Source: Vibrio agarilyticus (GTDB lineage Bacteria > Pseudomonadota > Gammaproteobacteria > Enterobacterales > Vibrionaceae). From it: a stretch of DNA of 64,000 bases. Positions 7,818 to 17,740 of the stretch are shown one piece after another. The stretch covers positions 1-64,000 of the forward strand of contig NZ_JABAIK010000006.1 in the NCBI RefSeq assembly GCF_012641465.1, written 5' to 3'. The notes below the pieces were generated by a model that saw only the letters and a list, made by a program, of their open reading frames with translations, ran no database searches and was not told the DNA's origin. How positions within the stretch are numbered: the first letter of the stretch is position 1; every line of letters begins with the position of its first letter. A program made the position numbers and the translations under genes.

Positions 7818-9905
7818 TTACTTCTTCGCGTCACGTGCTTTAACTTCAGCGATAACTTGCTCAGCAACGTTCATCGGACATGGCGAGTAGTGTGAGAACT
7901 CCATAGAGAACTGACCACGGCCAGAAGTCATAGTACGTAGAGTACCGATGTAACCAAACATTTCTGATAGAGGTACATCACCCTTGATACGTACGCCAGT
8001 TGTGCCTGCTTGTTGATCTTTGATCATACCACGACGACGGTTCAAGTCACCGATAACGTCACCAACGTGATCGTCTGGCGTGAACACGTCAACTTTCATG
8101 ATAGGCTCAAGAAGCTGTGCGCCTGCTTTAGGCATAGATTGACGGAATGCGCCTTTCGCTGCGATTTCAAATGCAATTGCAGATGAGTCAACTGCGTGGA
8201 AGCCACCGTCGAACAGTTCAACTTCAACGTCTAGAGTTGGGAAGCCAGCTAGAACACCGTGGTCCATCATGCTTGCAAAACCTTTCTCTACTGCTGGCCA
8301 GAATTCCTTAGGAACGTTACCACCAACAACGGTAGACTTGAACGTAAAGCCTGAACCCACTTCACCTGGTTTGATACGGTAGTCGATCTTACCGAACTGA
8401 CCTGAACCACCAGACTGTTTCTTATGCGTGTAGCTATCTTCAACTGGTTGAGTGATAGTTTCACGGTAAGCTACTTGTGGAGCACCTACTTCTAGCTCAA
8501 CGCCGTAAGTACGTTTTAGGATGTCCACTTTGATGTCTAGGTGAAGTTCGCCCATACCTTTAAGGATGGTTTCGCCTGAATCTTCGTCAGTTTCAACTTG
8601 GAATGATGGATCTTCTGCAACCATTTTACCGATCGCGATACCCATTTTCTCAGAACCGTTCTTATCTTTAGGCTTAACAGCGATAGAGATTACTGGCTCT
8701 GGGAAGATCATTGGCTCAAGAGTCACTTCGTGCTTAGGATCACATAAAGTGTGACCTGTCTTCACGTTCTTCATACCAACAACTGCGATGATGTCACCAG
8801 CTTGTGCTGAATCGATCTCGTTACGCTCGTTCGCGTGCATCTCAACCATACGGCCGATACGCTCAGTTTTACCAGTAGCTGAGTTAAGGATAGTGTCACC
8901 CTTCTTCATCTTACCAGCGTAGATACGGATGAAGGTTAGTGCACCAAAGCGGTCGTCCATGATCTTGAACGCAAGCGCTTTTAGTGGCTCATCAGCAGAT
9001 ACAGTTGCAACTTCGCCAGTTGGCTCACCAGTTTCTGGGTTAGTCAGTGGTTGAGGATCTACTTCTGTTGGAGAAGGTAGGTAGTCAACTACTGCGTCAA
9101 GAATAAGTTGGATACCTTTGTTCTTGTACGCTGAACCACAGTAAGTTGGGAAGAATGCTAGGTCACGTGTACCTTTACGGATACAACGCTTGATGTCTTC
9201 TAGAGAAGGCTCTTCGCCATCCATGTAAGCCATCATTAGGTCATCGTCTTGCTCAACGGCAGTTTCGATTAGCATTTCACGGTATTCAGCCGCTTGATCA
9301 ACTAGATCAGCAGGAATGTCTTGAACTGTGTAGTTTTCTGGAAGACCAGAGTCATCCCAGATGTACGCTTTTTGGCTTAGTACGTCAACCACACCGCAGA
9401 AGTCATCTTCGATACCGATAGGTAGCGTCATAACCAGTGGTTTTGCCGCTAGAACGTTTTGTACTTGGTCAACAACTTTGAAGAAGTCAGCACCCATACG
9501 GTCTAGTTTGTTAACGAAGATAATACGAGATACGTGAGATTCGTCAGCGTAGCGCCAGTTAGTTTCTGACTGAGGCTCAACACCACCAGAACCACAGAAT
9601 ACACCGATACCACCGTCTAGTACTTTAAGAGAACGGTATACTTCGATAGTGAAGTCAACGTGTCCAGGGGTGTCGATGATGTTTAGGCGATGGTCGTTCC
9701 AGAAACAGGTAGTTGCTGCTGACTGGATTGTGATACCACGCTCAGCTTCCTGCTCCATGAAGTCGGTAGTTGTTGAACCGTCGTGAGTGTCGCCGATTTT
9801 GTGGATTTTACCAGTTAGCTTAAGGATACGCTCGGTAGAGGTAGTTTTACCCGCATCTACGTGAGCAAAAATACCAATGTTTCTGTATTTTGATAAATCA
9901 GTCAT
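7818..9905 (-). CDS. fusA2: Elongation factor G, second copy (EF-G 2)
   Basis: This is a full-length translocation GTPase of 695 aa. The P-loop [13 protein letters not shown], switch [20 protein letters not shown] and NKLDRMG motifs are all intact. EF-G domains II-V follow, including the GMGELHLDI and GRGQFSME segments. The ATG at 9905 gives the family-standard start [11 protein letters not shown]; an extra ATG at 9911 is closer to the AGAG. It stands alone, away from rpsL-rpsG-tufA, which is the context of the second EF-G gene of Vibrio (VC2342, from memory). Whether it does elongation, ribosome recycling or a stress role cannot be read from sequence. Confidence 0.93.
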   Translation of the reverse strand: MTDLSKYRNIGIFAHVDAGKTTSTERILKLTGKIHKIGDTHDGSTTTDFMEQEAERGITIQSAATTCFWNDHRLNIIDTPGHVDFTIEVYRSLKVLDGGIGVFCGSGGVEPQSETNWRYADESHVSRIIFVNKLDRMGADFFKVVDQVQNVLAAKPLVMTLPIGIEDDFCGVVDVLSQKAYIWDDSGLPENYTVQDIPADLVDQAAEYREMLIETAVEQDDDLMMAYMDGEEPSLEDIKRCIRKGTRDLAFFPTYCGSAYKNKGIQLILDAVVDYLPSPTEVDPQPLTNPETGEPTGEVATVSADEPLKALAFKIMDDRFGALTFIRIYAGKMKKGDTILNSATGKTERIGRMVEMHANERNEIDSAQAGDIIAVVGMKNVKTGHTLCDPKHEVTLEPMIFPEPVISIAVKPKDKNGSEKMGIAIGKMVAEDPSFQVETDEDSGETILKGMGELHLDIKVDILKRTYGVELEVGAPQVAYRETITQPVEDSYTHKKQSGGSGQFGKIDYRIKPGEVGSGFTFKSTVVGGNVPKEFWPAVEKGFASMMDHGVLAGFPTLDVEVELFDGGFHAVDSSAIAFEIAAKGAFRQSMPKAGAQLLEPIMKVDVFTPDDHVGDVIGDLNRRRGMIKDQQAGTTGVRIKGDVPLSEMFGYIGTLRTMTSGRGQFSMEFSHYSPCPMNVAEQVIAEVKARDAKK

Positions 9906-9911
9906 TGTCAT

Positions 9912-10231
9912 ACTCTGTTAATAAGGTATAAAGTGCGCGCAGAGTATAACACAATCTGTCAAGACTGATACCCTTGCGTGCGGTTGGTGAAAAAAAAATT
10001 ACCCCAGAGAAAATCAAGGATTTTGCGGTTCGCCACTTAGTTGCATTCTCAAAAATGAAACCTAAGCAATCTCAATAAGAAGACATTTCATTCAGAATTT
10101 AGACTGAGCTCAACTTAGCTCATCCCCCTTCCTCTCTCCTCCTAAGATCACAGTTCTGGAACCATTAAATTCAGTTTCAAAGCGCGAGACAGCGCTGCTG
10201 AATAATAATGCCTCTGCACAGGAGCGTCACA
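9912..10231. other. Divergent intergenic region between fusA2 and a secreted-protein gene
   Basis: About 320 bp without a gene. It has a pyrimidine-rich run near 10125-10144 and an AGGAGCG ribosome binding site at 10220-10226 for the gene at 10232. Promoters for both genes must lie here, but I see no hexamer pair with good spacing. Confidence 0.5.
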
Positions 10232-11761
10232 ATGAACGGTAAGACTATCATCTTAGCATCGCTTGCTACATCTATAGGTATAGGGTTTGCTGCCCATGCG
10301 CAGTTACCCAACCCAAGTTATAGCCAAGATTTCTCCGGTTATGACAATCAATTTGACCGACCCAGCTGGGGGCTGATTGATCCCATTCCGTTTGATTTTC
10401 AAACCCGCGGCGTTAAAGCGGTCGATAAACCCAATTATACTCAATCTGGCGACATAGAGTTTGACGTTCGCTGGACGCGAAAAACGTTAAAGACACTGTT
10501 AGGCGATAACTTTGCGCCACTTAAAAATACGATTGGGATCCGTGGCATTCGGCAAGCATTCAACGCCCCGGATAGTCCATGCAAAGCCAAATTAGAAGTT
10601 GGTAAAGATTCAATTTATGACTGGGCTTTTACCTCTGGTTATGCCGCCGAGCTTGACAGTGACCGATACGATTGTGGTGATAGCATTGTCATCAATGGGC
10701 AGCCATACCCGTTAGATCGTTCAAACAACCCTTCGAGTATTCGAGTCCGTACCTTTATTCCAACCATTCCGGGCGCGACGTACTCTTTTGATATCCACTA
10801 TAACAAACGCCTTGGTGCGCCCCACCATTTTGATGACAATGATGCGTTAATTGTTAAAGTGCAGGCGAAAAGCTTTGAGTCGGTTGTGCTGGATGGCATT
10901 CCGACACCAATAGAGGATGATACGTTTGAAGGGGGCCGAATCACGCTGCCTTTTGATGTTAATACCACCACCTATAACGGCTACTACAAAGCGACCATCA
11001 CCTTCGTCGCGCAGCATTATTTTACGCGAATTATCATGCGAGGCACCGATGATCCAGACTCCTATGGCGTCATTATAGATAAGGTTGCGTCATCCAAAAT
11101 TTCCGTGCCTCAAGGCCCATTCCAAATGTGCAGCATGTTTTACCAATATGGTTCGAAGAACTTTAAAAAGTGCATGCACGGCAAAAATGACGATTTGAAC
11201 TTTGCTTGTGACTTTAATAATGTCGACCCCAACTCGCCCAATAGCGTACGCTACATTATTAATAAGCCGGGAATCCATACGCCAGGCAACCCTCAACGTT
11301 ACCAGCCGATTAATATGGCATCGCAAACCCGCATCGACGGTAATGGCTCGCTGGGAACCTTTTACTCTGTTGGATTAGAGGGGAAAACGACGGTAAAACT
11401 TAACTGCCCAGTGGGGGGGAAATCGATTGTCTTTAACGAGTTCACCAACGGCGTCAACCAAGATATCAATTCTTACCCCGAGCGCGGTAAAGTGAAAGCC
11501 AAAATCAAATGTCTTGATCCTAACAATGACAACGATGGCTGGATTTTGCTAACGCGTGACTCCACGGACGTCAACGGAACAGAAGACAATTTCTTACTGA
11601 CCAATGAATACATCAGTTATGATTTCAACGCCGAAGACTATAAAGGCTGCCGAATGACAAAACTGGTGTTCATCGATAAAACGACCGATCTGCCAAACGC
11701 GCCAAATGGTACCGATGGTATTGAAATTCAAGGATTGAAATTCGTACCAACGCCTCCGTAG
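10232..11761 (+). CDS. Unrecognised secreted protein with eight cysteines
   Basis: I do not recognise this 509-residue protein. Residues 1-23 are a clear signal peptide (MNGKTIILASLATSIGIGFAAHA) with an AHA cleavage site, so it is exported. The mature protein is rich in Asp, Asn, Thr and aromatic residues, has no further membrane segment, and looks beta-rich (for example TIPGATYSFDIHYNKR). It has exactly eight cysteines, which fits disulfide bonding outside the cytoplasm. DPNNDNDGW resembles a calcium-binding loop. No enzyme motif is visible. The ATG at 10232 is chosen over an upstream in-frame ATG at 10208 because GGAG lies seven bases before it and the signal peptide starts there. It sits between fusA2 and radA, which I remember as neighbours in V. 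cholerae, so it looks like an insertion. Confidence 0.85.
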   Translation: MNGKTIILASLATSIGIGFAAHAQLPNPSYSQDFSGYDNQFDRPSWGLIDPIPFDFQTRGVKAVDKPNYTQSGDIEFDVRWTRKTLKTLLGDNFAPLKNTIGIRGIRQAFNAPDSPCKAKLEVGKDSIYDWAFTSGYAAELDSDRYDCGDSIVINGQPYPLDRSNNPSSIRVRTFIPTIPGATYSFDIHYNKRLGAPHHFDDNDALIVKVQAKSFESVVLDGIPTPIEDDTFEGGRITLPFDVNTTTYNGYYKATITFVAQHYFTRIIMRGTDDPDSYGVIIDKVASSKISVPQGPFQMCSMFYQYGSKNFKKCMHGKNDDLNFACDFNNVDPNSPNSVRYIINKPGIHTPGNPQRYQPINMASQTRIDGNGSLGTFYSVGLEGKTTVKLNCPVGGKSIVFNEFTNGVNQDINSYPERGKVKAKIKCLDPNNDNDGWILLTRDSTDVNGTEDNFLLTNEYISYDFNAEDYKGCRMTKLVFIDKTTDLPNAPNGTDGIEIQGLKFVPTPP

Positions 11762-11788
11762 AGCTTTACCTTATTTGAGTATCACATC

Positions 11789-11817
11789 AAAAAAGCGCGA
11801 TTCGTTGTCGCGCTTTT
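11789..11817. terminator. Bidirectional rho-independent terminator between the secreted-protein gene and radA
   Basis: AAAAAGCGCGA pairs with TCGCGCTTTTT around a seven-base loop. The two genes converge here, and the stem has A and T runs on both sides. Confidence 0.9.
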
Positions 11818-11857
11818 TTATGCGGTTACTTCGGTATATAAGCTAAAGCACTCTCAG

Positions 11858-13237
11858 TTAAAGTTCATCAAACGCCTCAATCGCTTCAGACAACTTCTTA
11901 ACCCCGTGAATTTGCATACCTTCAATGCCCCCTTTGGGCATATTTGCCGCAGGCACAATCGCGCGCTTAAAGCCGTGTTTAAACGCTTCATTCAACCGCT
12001 CTTGTCCACTCGGCACAGGGCGAATTTCACCCGCCAGACCCACTTCACCAAACACCACCACATCTTTAGGTAATGGCCTATCACGGAAACTCGACAATAA
12101 CGCCATCACCAAAGCCAAATCGGCACTGGTTTCTGTCACTTTGACACCGCCGACCACGTTGACAAACACATCTTGGTCGGCCATTTGCAAACCGCCGTGT
12201 TTATGAAGCACCGCAAGCAGCAGCGACAATCGATTTTGCTCGAGCCCCACGGCGACCCGGCGCGGGTTAGCCAACTGCGAATAATCCACCAGCGCTTGAA
12301 TTTCAACCAGCAGTGGTCTCGTTCCTTCCCACACCACCATAACCGAACTTCCCGAGGTTTCTTCCTCGCCACGAGACAAAAAGATGGCCGACGGATTGGA
12401 GACCTCGCGTAACCCTTGCCCTGTCATGGCAAAAACGCCCAACTCGTTGACGGCGCCAAAGCGGTTCTTATGGCTGCGTAGCGTGCGAAAACGGCTGTCA
12501 CTGCCACCATCGAGCAATACCGAGCAATCGATAATATGTTCGAGCACTTTCGGGCCAGCCAGCGTGCCGTCTTTGGTCACATGACCGACAATAAAGACCG
12601 CCACATTATTTTGTTTCGCATACCGTGTCAGCGCAGTGGCAGACTCTCTGACTTGCGCGACACTGCCGGGCGAGGATTGTACATCTGATACGTGCATCAC
12701 CTGAATCGAGTCAATCACCATAATGCGTGGCTGCTCTTTTTCAGCAATTTGGCAAATTTTATCCACGTTGGTTTCCGAGAGCATTTTCAAGTGCTGCTTA
12801 GGTAAACCGAGTCTTGATGCTCGCATCGCCACCTGCTGCAAAGACTCTTCCCCCGTCACATAAAGCGTTGGCATCTGGGCTGACAGGTAACACATGGTCT
12901 GAAGCAGCAAAGTCGATTTGCCCGCCCCAGGACTACCGCCGATCAAAATTGCAGCGCCTGGCACTATTCCACCGCCTAGCACACGATCCAGCTCTTTAAA
13001 CCCGCTGGTAAAACGCGGCACTTCTTGCAGATCAATCTCGGCCAGCGTTTGAACTTTACTTTCCGCTGCATTTCCTGCATATCCGGAAAGACGCTCGTTG
13101 CGCGCGGCGGCAGGAGATGCGGCAAGGCGCACTTCGCTTATCGTATTCCAGCTCCCACAAGCATTACATTGGCCTTGCCAACGGGGAAAGTCTGCACCAC
13201 AGTCATTACAGACATAAGCGCGTTTTGCTTTTGACAT
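11858..13237 (-). CDS. radA: DNA repair protein RadA
   Basis: RadA is a RecA-like ATPase that drives branch migration during recombinational repair. The N-terminus has a zinc finger, CNDCGADFPRWQGQCNACG. The Walker A box GGSPGAGKST is near residue 100, and the RadA-specific KNRFG motif follows in the central part. The C-terminal third is the Lon-like domain (GEVGLAGEIRPV). Length (459 aa) is normal. In E. coli radA follows serB; here plzC separates them and is divergent. Confidence 0.97.
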   Translation of the reverse strand: MSKAKRAYVCNDCGADFPRWQGQCNACGSWNTISEVRLAASPAAARNERLSGYAGNAAESKVQTLAEIDLQEVPRFTSGFKELDRVLGGGIVPGAAILIGGSPGAGKSTLLLQTMCYLSAQMPTLYVTGEESLQQVAMRASRLGLPKQHLKMLSETNVDKICQIAEKEQPRIMVIDSIQVMHVSDVQSSPGSVAQVRESATALTRYAKQNNVAVFIVGHVTKDGTLAGPKVLEHIIDCSVLLDGGSDSRFRTLRSHKNRFGAVNELGVFAMTGQGLREVSNPSAIFLSRGEEETSGSSVMVVWEGTRPLLVEIQALVDYSQLANPRRVAVGLEQNRLSLLLAVLHKHGGLQMADQDVFVNVVGGVKVTETSADLALVMALLSSFRDRPLPKDVVVFGEVGLAGEIRPVPSGQERLNEAFKHGFKRAIVPAANMPKGGIEGMQIHGVKKLSEAIEAFDEL

Positions 13238-13542
13238 AGAGCCTCTTAGCCTTAATATTTAATAAATCAGCCTGTTATTGATGGCATTAGCCACACAACT
13301 TAATATCGTCACGCAGTGACGCCGTACCAAGTGAGACTGGCATCGCACTCTTAAATTAAATGAAGTGTGCGCTTCCAATTCAGCGCAATTGCAATTCAAG
13401 CTGCTAAACTTTCTGCCGATAACATGCTATTGAGTCAATGCCGATACCCAATGCGCTTCTAGTGACTGCATCGCGTGATTTGGGTGTAACGCCAACGCGA
13501 GTTTGGCCACCAATACTTTTACGAGCGATACCTTAACAAAAA
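13238..13542. other. Divergent intergenic region between radA and plzC
   Basis: About 305 bp with no gene. It has a perfect inverted repeat CGTCAC-GCA-GTGACG at 13307-13321 and a sigma-28-like promoter at 13396-13422 (listed separately). Nothing else is recognised. Confidence 0.6.
13396..13422 (+). promoter_or_regulatory. Candidate sigma-28 (FliA) promoter for plzC
   Basis: GCCGATAA at 13415-13422 matches the FliA -10 consensus exactly. TCAAGCTG at 13396-13403, 11 bases upstream, matches the -35 consensus TAAAGTTT at 5 of 8 positions. The predicted start is about 115 bases before the plzC ATG. A chance match is possible because the -35 is weak. Confidence 0.4.
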
Positions 13543-15882
13543 ATGGACCAATCCGAAATTATCACACTTGCTGAGCGCTTGATCCCGGTGTATCAAACCG
13601 ATGAATTTGAGCGTGTGCTTCACCAAGTAATGAGTGACCGCCCAGCCTCTGGCAAGCTATTGATCAAAATGGAATTAAACCGATTGATGCAGCCATGTAA
13701 AAAAAGCATCGATTTACGCGGTCGTGTGCAAGGCGAATGTTGGGAATATCAGCTCGATGGCATAACGCATTGGCTGGATGACGTGGCTTTCAACGCATAC
13801 CACAAAAAGGTCGAAAAATTTGGCGGGTATACGGAAGGGGTTTGGGATGCTCTGGTCAATACGCGCAACAATTTCCGCGTGATGCATCACAACACTCACT
13901 CGACTAACCCAAAAGTGCGTAAATCAAGCCCCTATGAAGCAGAAACGGTTCATCTTGGGTTCAATTTACGTCGCCAAGAAAAACGCTTGCGCGTGCAATC
14001 TCAAGTTTCGATCACGCTCGACAAAGGCCAAGTATTGCATGGCGTTAGCGTTGATCTTTCGCCCTCTGGCGCCAAGTTTAAGGTGCCAAGCGCCTTTGTC
14101 TATCGCTCAGGACAAATCATTCAGGTACGATTTGTTGAACTCGCTGCACAATCAACCTTACCCAAACTCGATAAACCTATCGAGTATCGAGTGCTCGCGA
14201 TTGAAGAGTGTTACGACAACGACGCCGTCAAATTCATTCGCACATTACGCTTAACCGAAACAGACCGCATTGCTCGAGCCATCGATGAAGTTCTTAATAG
14301 CAATCTAAAACGGCTGCGCCACGATAACCAAGATAAAATCACGCTGGCTCGCAATCGTGGCTTTGAGCATGTGTTTATGAAACACACCTCTTCACTGCCG
14401 CTATTTTTCCACGGCGCGCGCGCCGAGCTGGCTCTGTTGACCCAAAATAACCAAGAGATTTGGCATTACTGGCACGATGAACGCAATCAACAGATGTTTG
14501 GCACGCTGTTCACGCCTGCGCGCATGAAAGCGATGATTCGAGCAGGCGTAAAAGGGGCCAGCTGCACGCTGTATGCTTTTAAGCATCATCACCAAAATAA
14601 AGACTGGTTCTACTCGATGTTGATGCCTGAAGCCACTCGTGAGCAACGACAACTATTTTGGCATTTAGGGGCGAAAAGGGACAGTTGGCGCGCCTTTCGA
14701 GTTTCGATTTATCCTCTGACCGCGAAAGAACGTCAGCATGTTGCGCAGTTTGCCGATGAACTTGGCGGCGCGACCGAATCGTTAACACACTATGGCACGA
14801 TTGAAGAAATTGCGAGTGCGCTGGAAGGTGAGCAATACCTTCTAACCGAAAAACCGCAGTTACCATCGTCAACGCTGAATGGGTTCCGTCACCCGCGTAA
14901 AATTATTGGCAATCCCAAAGGACTTTCATTTGATGCGCTATCGCGCCGCAAAGAGCCGCGTTATGATTTTACCACTCCGCTGATTATCAAAAAGGCCGAC
15001 GGCCAAGAAGTGCATGGGAAAACGGTAGACCTTTCCAAACGAGGCTTGAGTGTCGCGCTTGATACACCGTCAGCGTTCACTCAAGCAGAATCTGTACAGG
15101 TCAACTTTTTGGAATTGCAGCTTTATGATAAAAGCCTGCCGCTCGATGCCCTTCCCTACACCGCCGTTCGCCTCAGTCCTGACGGGACTCGGCTGCAACT
15201 GATGATCACAGAAAACAGTAAGACAATGAAATCGATAGCGTTCTTCAACGCCATCATTCATAACAACCAAGATAAACTGGTGATCCGTCAAGAAGTCCTA
15301 CCGAGCGCGCCACTGCTACAAGCTCTACGTGGGATTATTTTACGCCGTATGGTTAGTACGCCAGTTTTTATTGGTCGCGAGTCGGGTGGGTTTTCCACGC
15401 GAGCGATTGGCGTTAATCATCCACTTGAGAGTTACTTACACGTTTTGGCTAAGTGGGGACAAAAAGAGCGGATTTCGTTAGAGCCCATTTACAAAGGCCG
15501 CACTAATACGCTACTTGCAACGCCTACCAAACGGATTGACGGCGCCAAACCGACGCAGCATGAAATTTATTTATCGGTCACTTTACTTGGTAATAAAGTC
15601 ATTGACTTAGATGCTCAGTTAACCAGCGAATTCATCAGTTTGCAGGGTCGAATCGCCTTTATCAAACAAGCAAAAGCGCAAGGCAATTTCTTTGCCCTAC
15701 GCTTAACAACGGCGCCAATCTTTGATATTCAAAGCGTTTTGCTTCATCAAGACTTGGTCGATCTCTCTCAGATCAGCATCCAATGCGCTGCAGCGATTGA
15801 AAAAGAACTGACCTCATTAATTGGATATGTCGAAATTCACGACATCACCGAAGAGGTATTAGTTCGTCTTGAATTAACTTAA
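13543..15882 (+). CDS. plzC: PlzC, large protein with two PilZ domains (c-di-GMP receptor)
   Basis: This 779-residue protein carries two PilZ-type c-di-GMP binding signatures. The first has RQEKR (RxxxR) near 144-148 and DLSPSG (DxSxxG) at 171-176. The second has RKEPR at 469-473 and DLSKRG at 496-501. Both motif pairs are intact. The remaining sequence has no enzyme motif that I recognise and no transmembrane segment. Position between radA and serB matches V. cholerae VC2344, named PlzC, reported to bind c-di-GMP. There is no strong Shine-Dalgarno before the ATG. It probably acts as a cytoplasmic effector for motility, biofilm or virulence functions; the target is not visible. Confidence 0.9.
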   Translation: MDQSEIITLAERLIPVYQTDEFERVLHQVMSDRPASGKLLIKMELNRLMQPCKKSIDLRGRVQGECWEYQLDGITHWLDDVAFNAYHKKVEKFGGYTEGVWDALVNTRNNFRVMHHNTHSTNPKVRKSSPYEAETVHLGFNLRRQEKRLRVQSQVSITLDKGQVLHGVSVDLSPSGAKFKVPSAFVYRSGQIIQVRFVELAAQSTLPKLDKPIEYRVLAIEECYDNDAVKFIRTLRLTETDRIARAIDEVLNSNLKRLRHDNQDKITLARNRGFEHVFMKHTSSLPLFFHGARAELALLTQNNQEIWHYWHDERNQQMFGTLFTPARMKAMIRAGVKGASCTLYAFKHHHQNKDWFYSMLMPEATREQRQLFWHLGAKRDSWRAFRVSIYPLTAKERQHVAQFADELGGATESLTHYGTIEEIASALEGEQYLLTEKPQLPSSTLNGFRHPRKIIGNPKGLSFDALSRRKEPRYDFTTPLIIKKADGQEVHGKTVDLSKRGLSVALDTPSAFTQAESVQVNFLELQLYDKSLPLDALPYTAVRLSPDGTRLQLMITENSKTMKSIAFFNAIIHNNQDKLVIRQEVLPSAPLLQALRGIILRRMVSTPVFIGRESGGFSTRAIGVNHPLESYLHVLAKWGQKERISLEPIYKGRTNTLLATPTKRIDGAKPTQHEIYLSVTLLGNKVIDLDAQLTSEFISLQGRIAFIKQAKAQGNFFALRLTTAPIFDIQSVLLHQDLVDLSQISIQCAAAIEKELTSLIGYVEIHDITEEVLVRLELT

Positions 15883-15894
15883 GCGCATCGAACA

Positions 15895-16875
15895 TTAAGG
15901 TTTACGCTGCCAACTCACCTTTTGCTGACGCGCCAACGCGCCTGACAAAATACAAATAACGCCACCAAGACCCGTAAAGCGGATCGCGCATTGCGCTTGT
16001 GCCTCTACTTTGGGTTTGGCGTGGTAAGCAATGCCTAGCCCTGCTTCAGCCATCATGACTAAATCATTCGCTCCGTCGCCCACGGCCACAGTGTTGTGCA
16101 ACTCAACCCCATATTGCTCCGCTAGAGCGACCAAAATCTCAGCTTTGGTCTGAGCCGATACAACCTCACCAAGTACGTTTCCGGTGAGCACTTGGTCGAC
16201 AATTTCAAGCTGGTTTGATTGAGCATAATCCAGCCCGAGCATCGATTTAAGGTGATCAGAGAAATAAGTAAAGCCGCCCGATGCTATCGCGGTTTTCCAG
16301 CCATACGCTTTCAATGTATTCATCATCGGCAGCAAATCTGGCATCAACGGAAGGCTTTGGCGGACTTCCTCTAAAATGCCAGCGTGAGCTCCCGCTAACT
16401 GTCCGACCCGCTGACGTAAGCTTTGTTCAAAGTCTAATTCGCCTTGCATTGCGCGCTCGGTTACCGCTGCAACCTGCTCGCCAACCCCTGCCAACTTGGC
16501 AATCTCGTCAATGCATTCAATTTGAATCACGGTTGAGTCCATATCAAACACAATAAGGCCGGGTTTGCTGAGATCGGGCACCTCACTCATTTTGGCAAAA
16601 TCCAGCCCGAGCTGCGGCAGCAAATCGCTCTGTTCGATGCTTAACTCACCCGCCATTAATGCAACTTCGTATGAGCCGACTCGCCATGCATCAACGATGC
16701 GGCAAGGTATGCCGGTACGTTCGGTTAATGTGTCAAAGTGAGCCACTGTTAAGTGGCTGGCAAAAACAATCCAACCCGCTTGGCGTCTATCATGCTGTGT
16801 CGCTAAATGAATTTCGGGAAAACGGTGCAGAAACGATGTGTGACGACAGATCGGCAGGGTATTCAACATATCCAT
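15895..16875 (-). CDS. serB: Phosphoserine phosphatase SerB
   Basis: SerB removes phosphate from O-phosphoserine, the last step of serine biosynthesis. The HAD motifs are intact: VFDMDSTVI (nucleophile Asp), SGGFT and VGDGANDLVMM. The N-terminal 100 residues form the family's ACT-like extension. Length (326 aa) is normal. It converges with plzC and is divergent from ytjB, the same serB/ytjB (smp) arrangement as in enterobacteria. Confidence 0.97.
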   Translation of the reverse strand: MDMLNTLPICRHTSFLHRFPEIHLATQHDRRQAGWIVFASHLTVAHFDTLTERTGIPCRIVDAWRVGSYEVALMAGELSIEQSDLLPQLGLDFAKMSEVPDLSKPGLIVFDMDSTVIQIECIDEIAKLAGVGEQVAAVTERAMQGELDFEQSLRQRVGQLAGAHAGILEEVRQSLPLMPDLLPMMNTLKAYGWKTAIASGGFTYFSDHLKSMLGLDYAQSNQLEIVDQVLTGNVLGEVVSAQTKAEILVALAEQYGVELHNTVAVGDGANDLVMMAEAGLGIAYHAKPKVEAQAQCAIRFTGLGGVICILSGALARQQKVSWQRKP

Positions 16876-16976
16876 GTAACTTAGTCCTTTGCAAAATTAA
16901 GCCAACACTACCCTATTGCAATTTAAAAAGGCAAGTCCCAAACTGAGGATCACTTTATTGTTTACCTCAGAGTTTC

Positions 16977-17582
16977 ATGAACGAATCACTTTTTTCATGG
17001 CGCAATGCGCTGCGTATCTTGGCTCTTATGGTGCTGAGCACCATGCTATTTATCACGATCCAAAACACCGTGGTGATAAGCCAAGGCAATGGCAAAATCC
17101 AAGCGCAGCAGCTAGAAACCCTTACTAAGGTTCTGATTTCACAAGCATCACTCTCGGCAAGTGAGCTATTGCGCCAAGACGACCCTGAACACTTACGCCG
17201 TCTTGCGAATCAGTTGGCACAAGATAATTTGGTGTTCGATGCGAGCATTTATAATGCAGAAGGGGTTCGACTGGCCGCAAGTGATAGCGCAACGTCGGTA
17301 CGAGATGTACTGGGCTTAGATACGCCTCTGGCCACAGCCAGCATTGGTCGCCAACAGTTGGTTGAGCCAATTTATCAAGATAATCATATTGTTGGCTTTG
17401 TTCGCCTGACTTTTGAAACCGGTAAAGTGACGGCCATTTCCGACCACCACTACCGTAAAAGCGATCGCTACATGCTGCTTATGGTGCTAATGAGCTTTTT
17501 AGGTGGTGCGATCTTCATTGTGGTGCTGCGCAAAAAACCACAAGCGGGACAAGCGAATTTGCTACTCGAGAATCAAGATTAG
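16977..17582 (+). CDS. ytjB: YtjB/SMP family membrane protein
   Basis: This 201-residue inner-membrane protein has a transmembrane helix near 10-32 and a second near 163-182. The region between, about 130 residues, should face the periplasm. The C-terminal tail is short and hydrophilic. Its position divergent from serB matches ytjB (smp) of E. coli. The function is not well defined; the layout of two helices with a periplasmic loop resembles the sensory half of signalling proteins but no output domain is present. Confidence 0.85.
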   Translation: MNESLFSWRNALRILALMVLSTMLFITIQNTVVISQGNGKIQAQQLETLTKVLISQASLSASELLRQDDPEHLRRLANQLAQDNLVFDASIYNAEGVRLAASDSATSVRDVLGLDTPLATASIGRQQLVEPIYQDNHIVGFVRLTFETGKVTAISDHHYRKSDRYMLLMVLMSFLGGAIFIVVLRKKPQAGQANLLLENQD

Positions 17583-17587
17583 ACTGC

Positions 17588-17740
17588 TATACCCAAACAA
17601 CTTGAAGATGCAGGTAGGCGACCAGCGAACAAAGCCTCTGAGCACTTCGTGAACATAGATGCGCTATGTGATGAGGTTTGTGAGTGCCCGTCCCTATCTC
17701 GTTAACAAAAAGCGCTGCAACTTCAAGTCGGACGGGTATA
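17588..17740 (+). repeat. Full-length dispersed repeat, family A (153 bp, MITE- or ERIC-like)
   Basis: It starts TATACCCAAACAACTTGAAG and ends ACTTCAAGTCGGACGGGTATA in inverted orientation, with further pairing of ATGCAG and CTGCAA. The core has AAAGCCTCTGAGCACTTCG and an imperfect palindrome around AACATAGATGCGCTATG. This is the most complete copy here and serves as reference for the others. It is immediately followed by a family B fragment that shares its TATA end. Confidence 0.9.
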
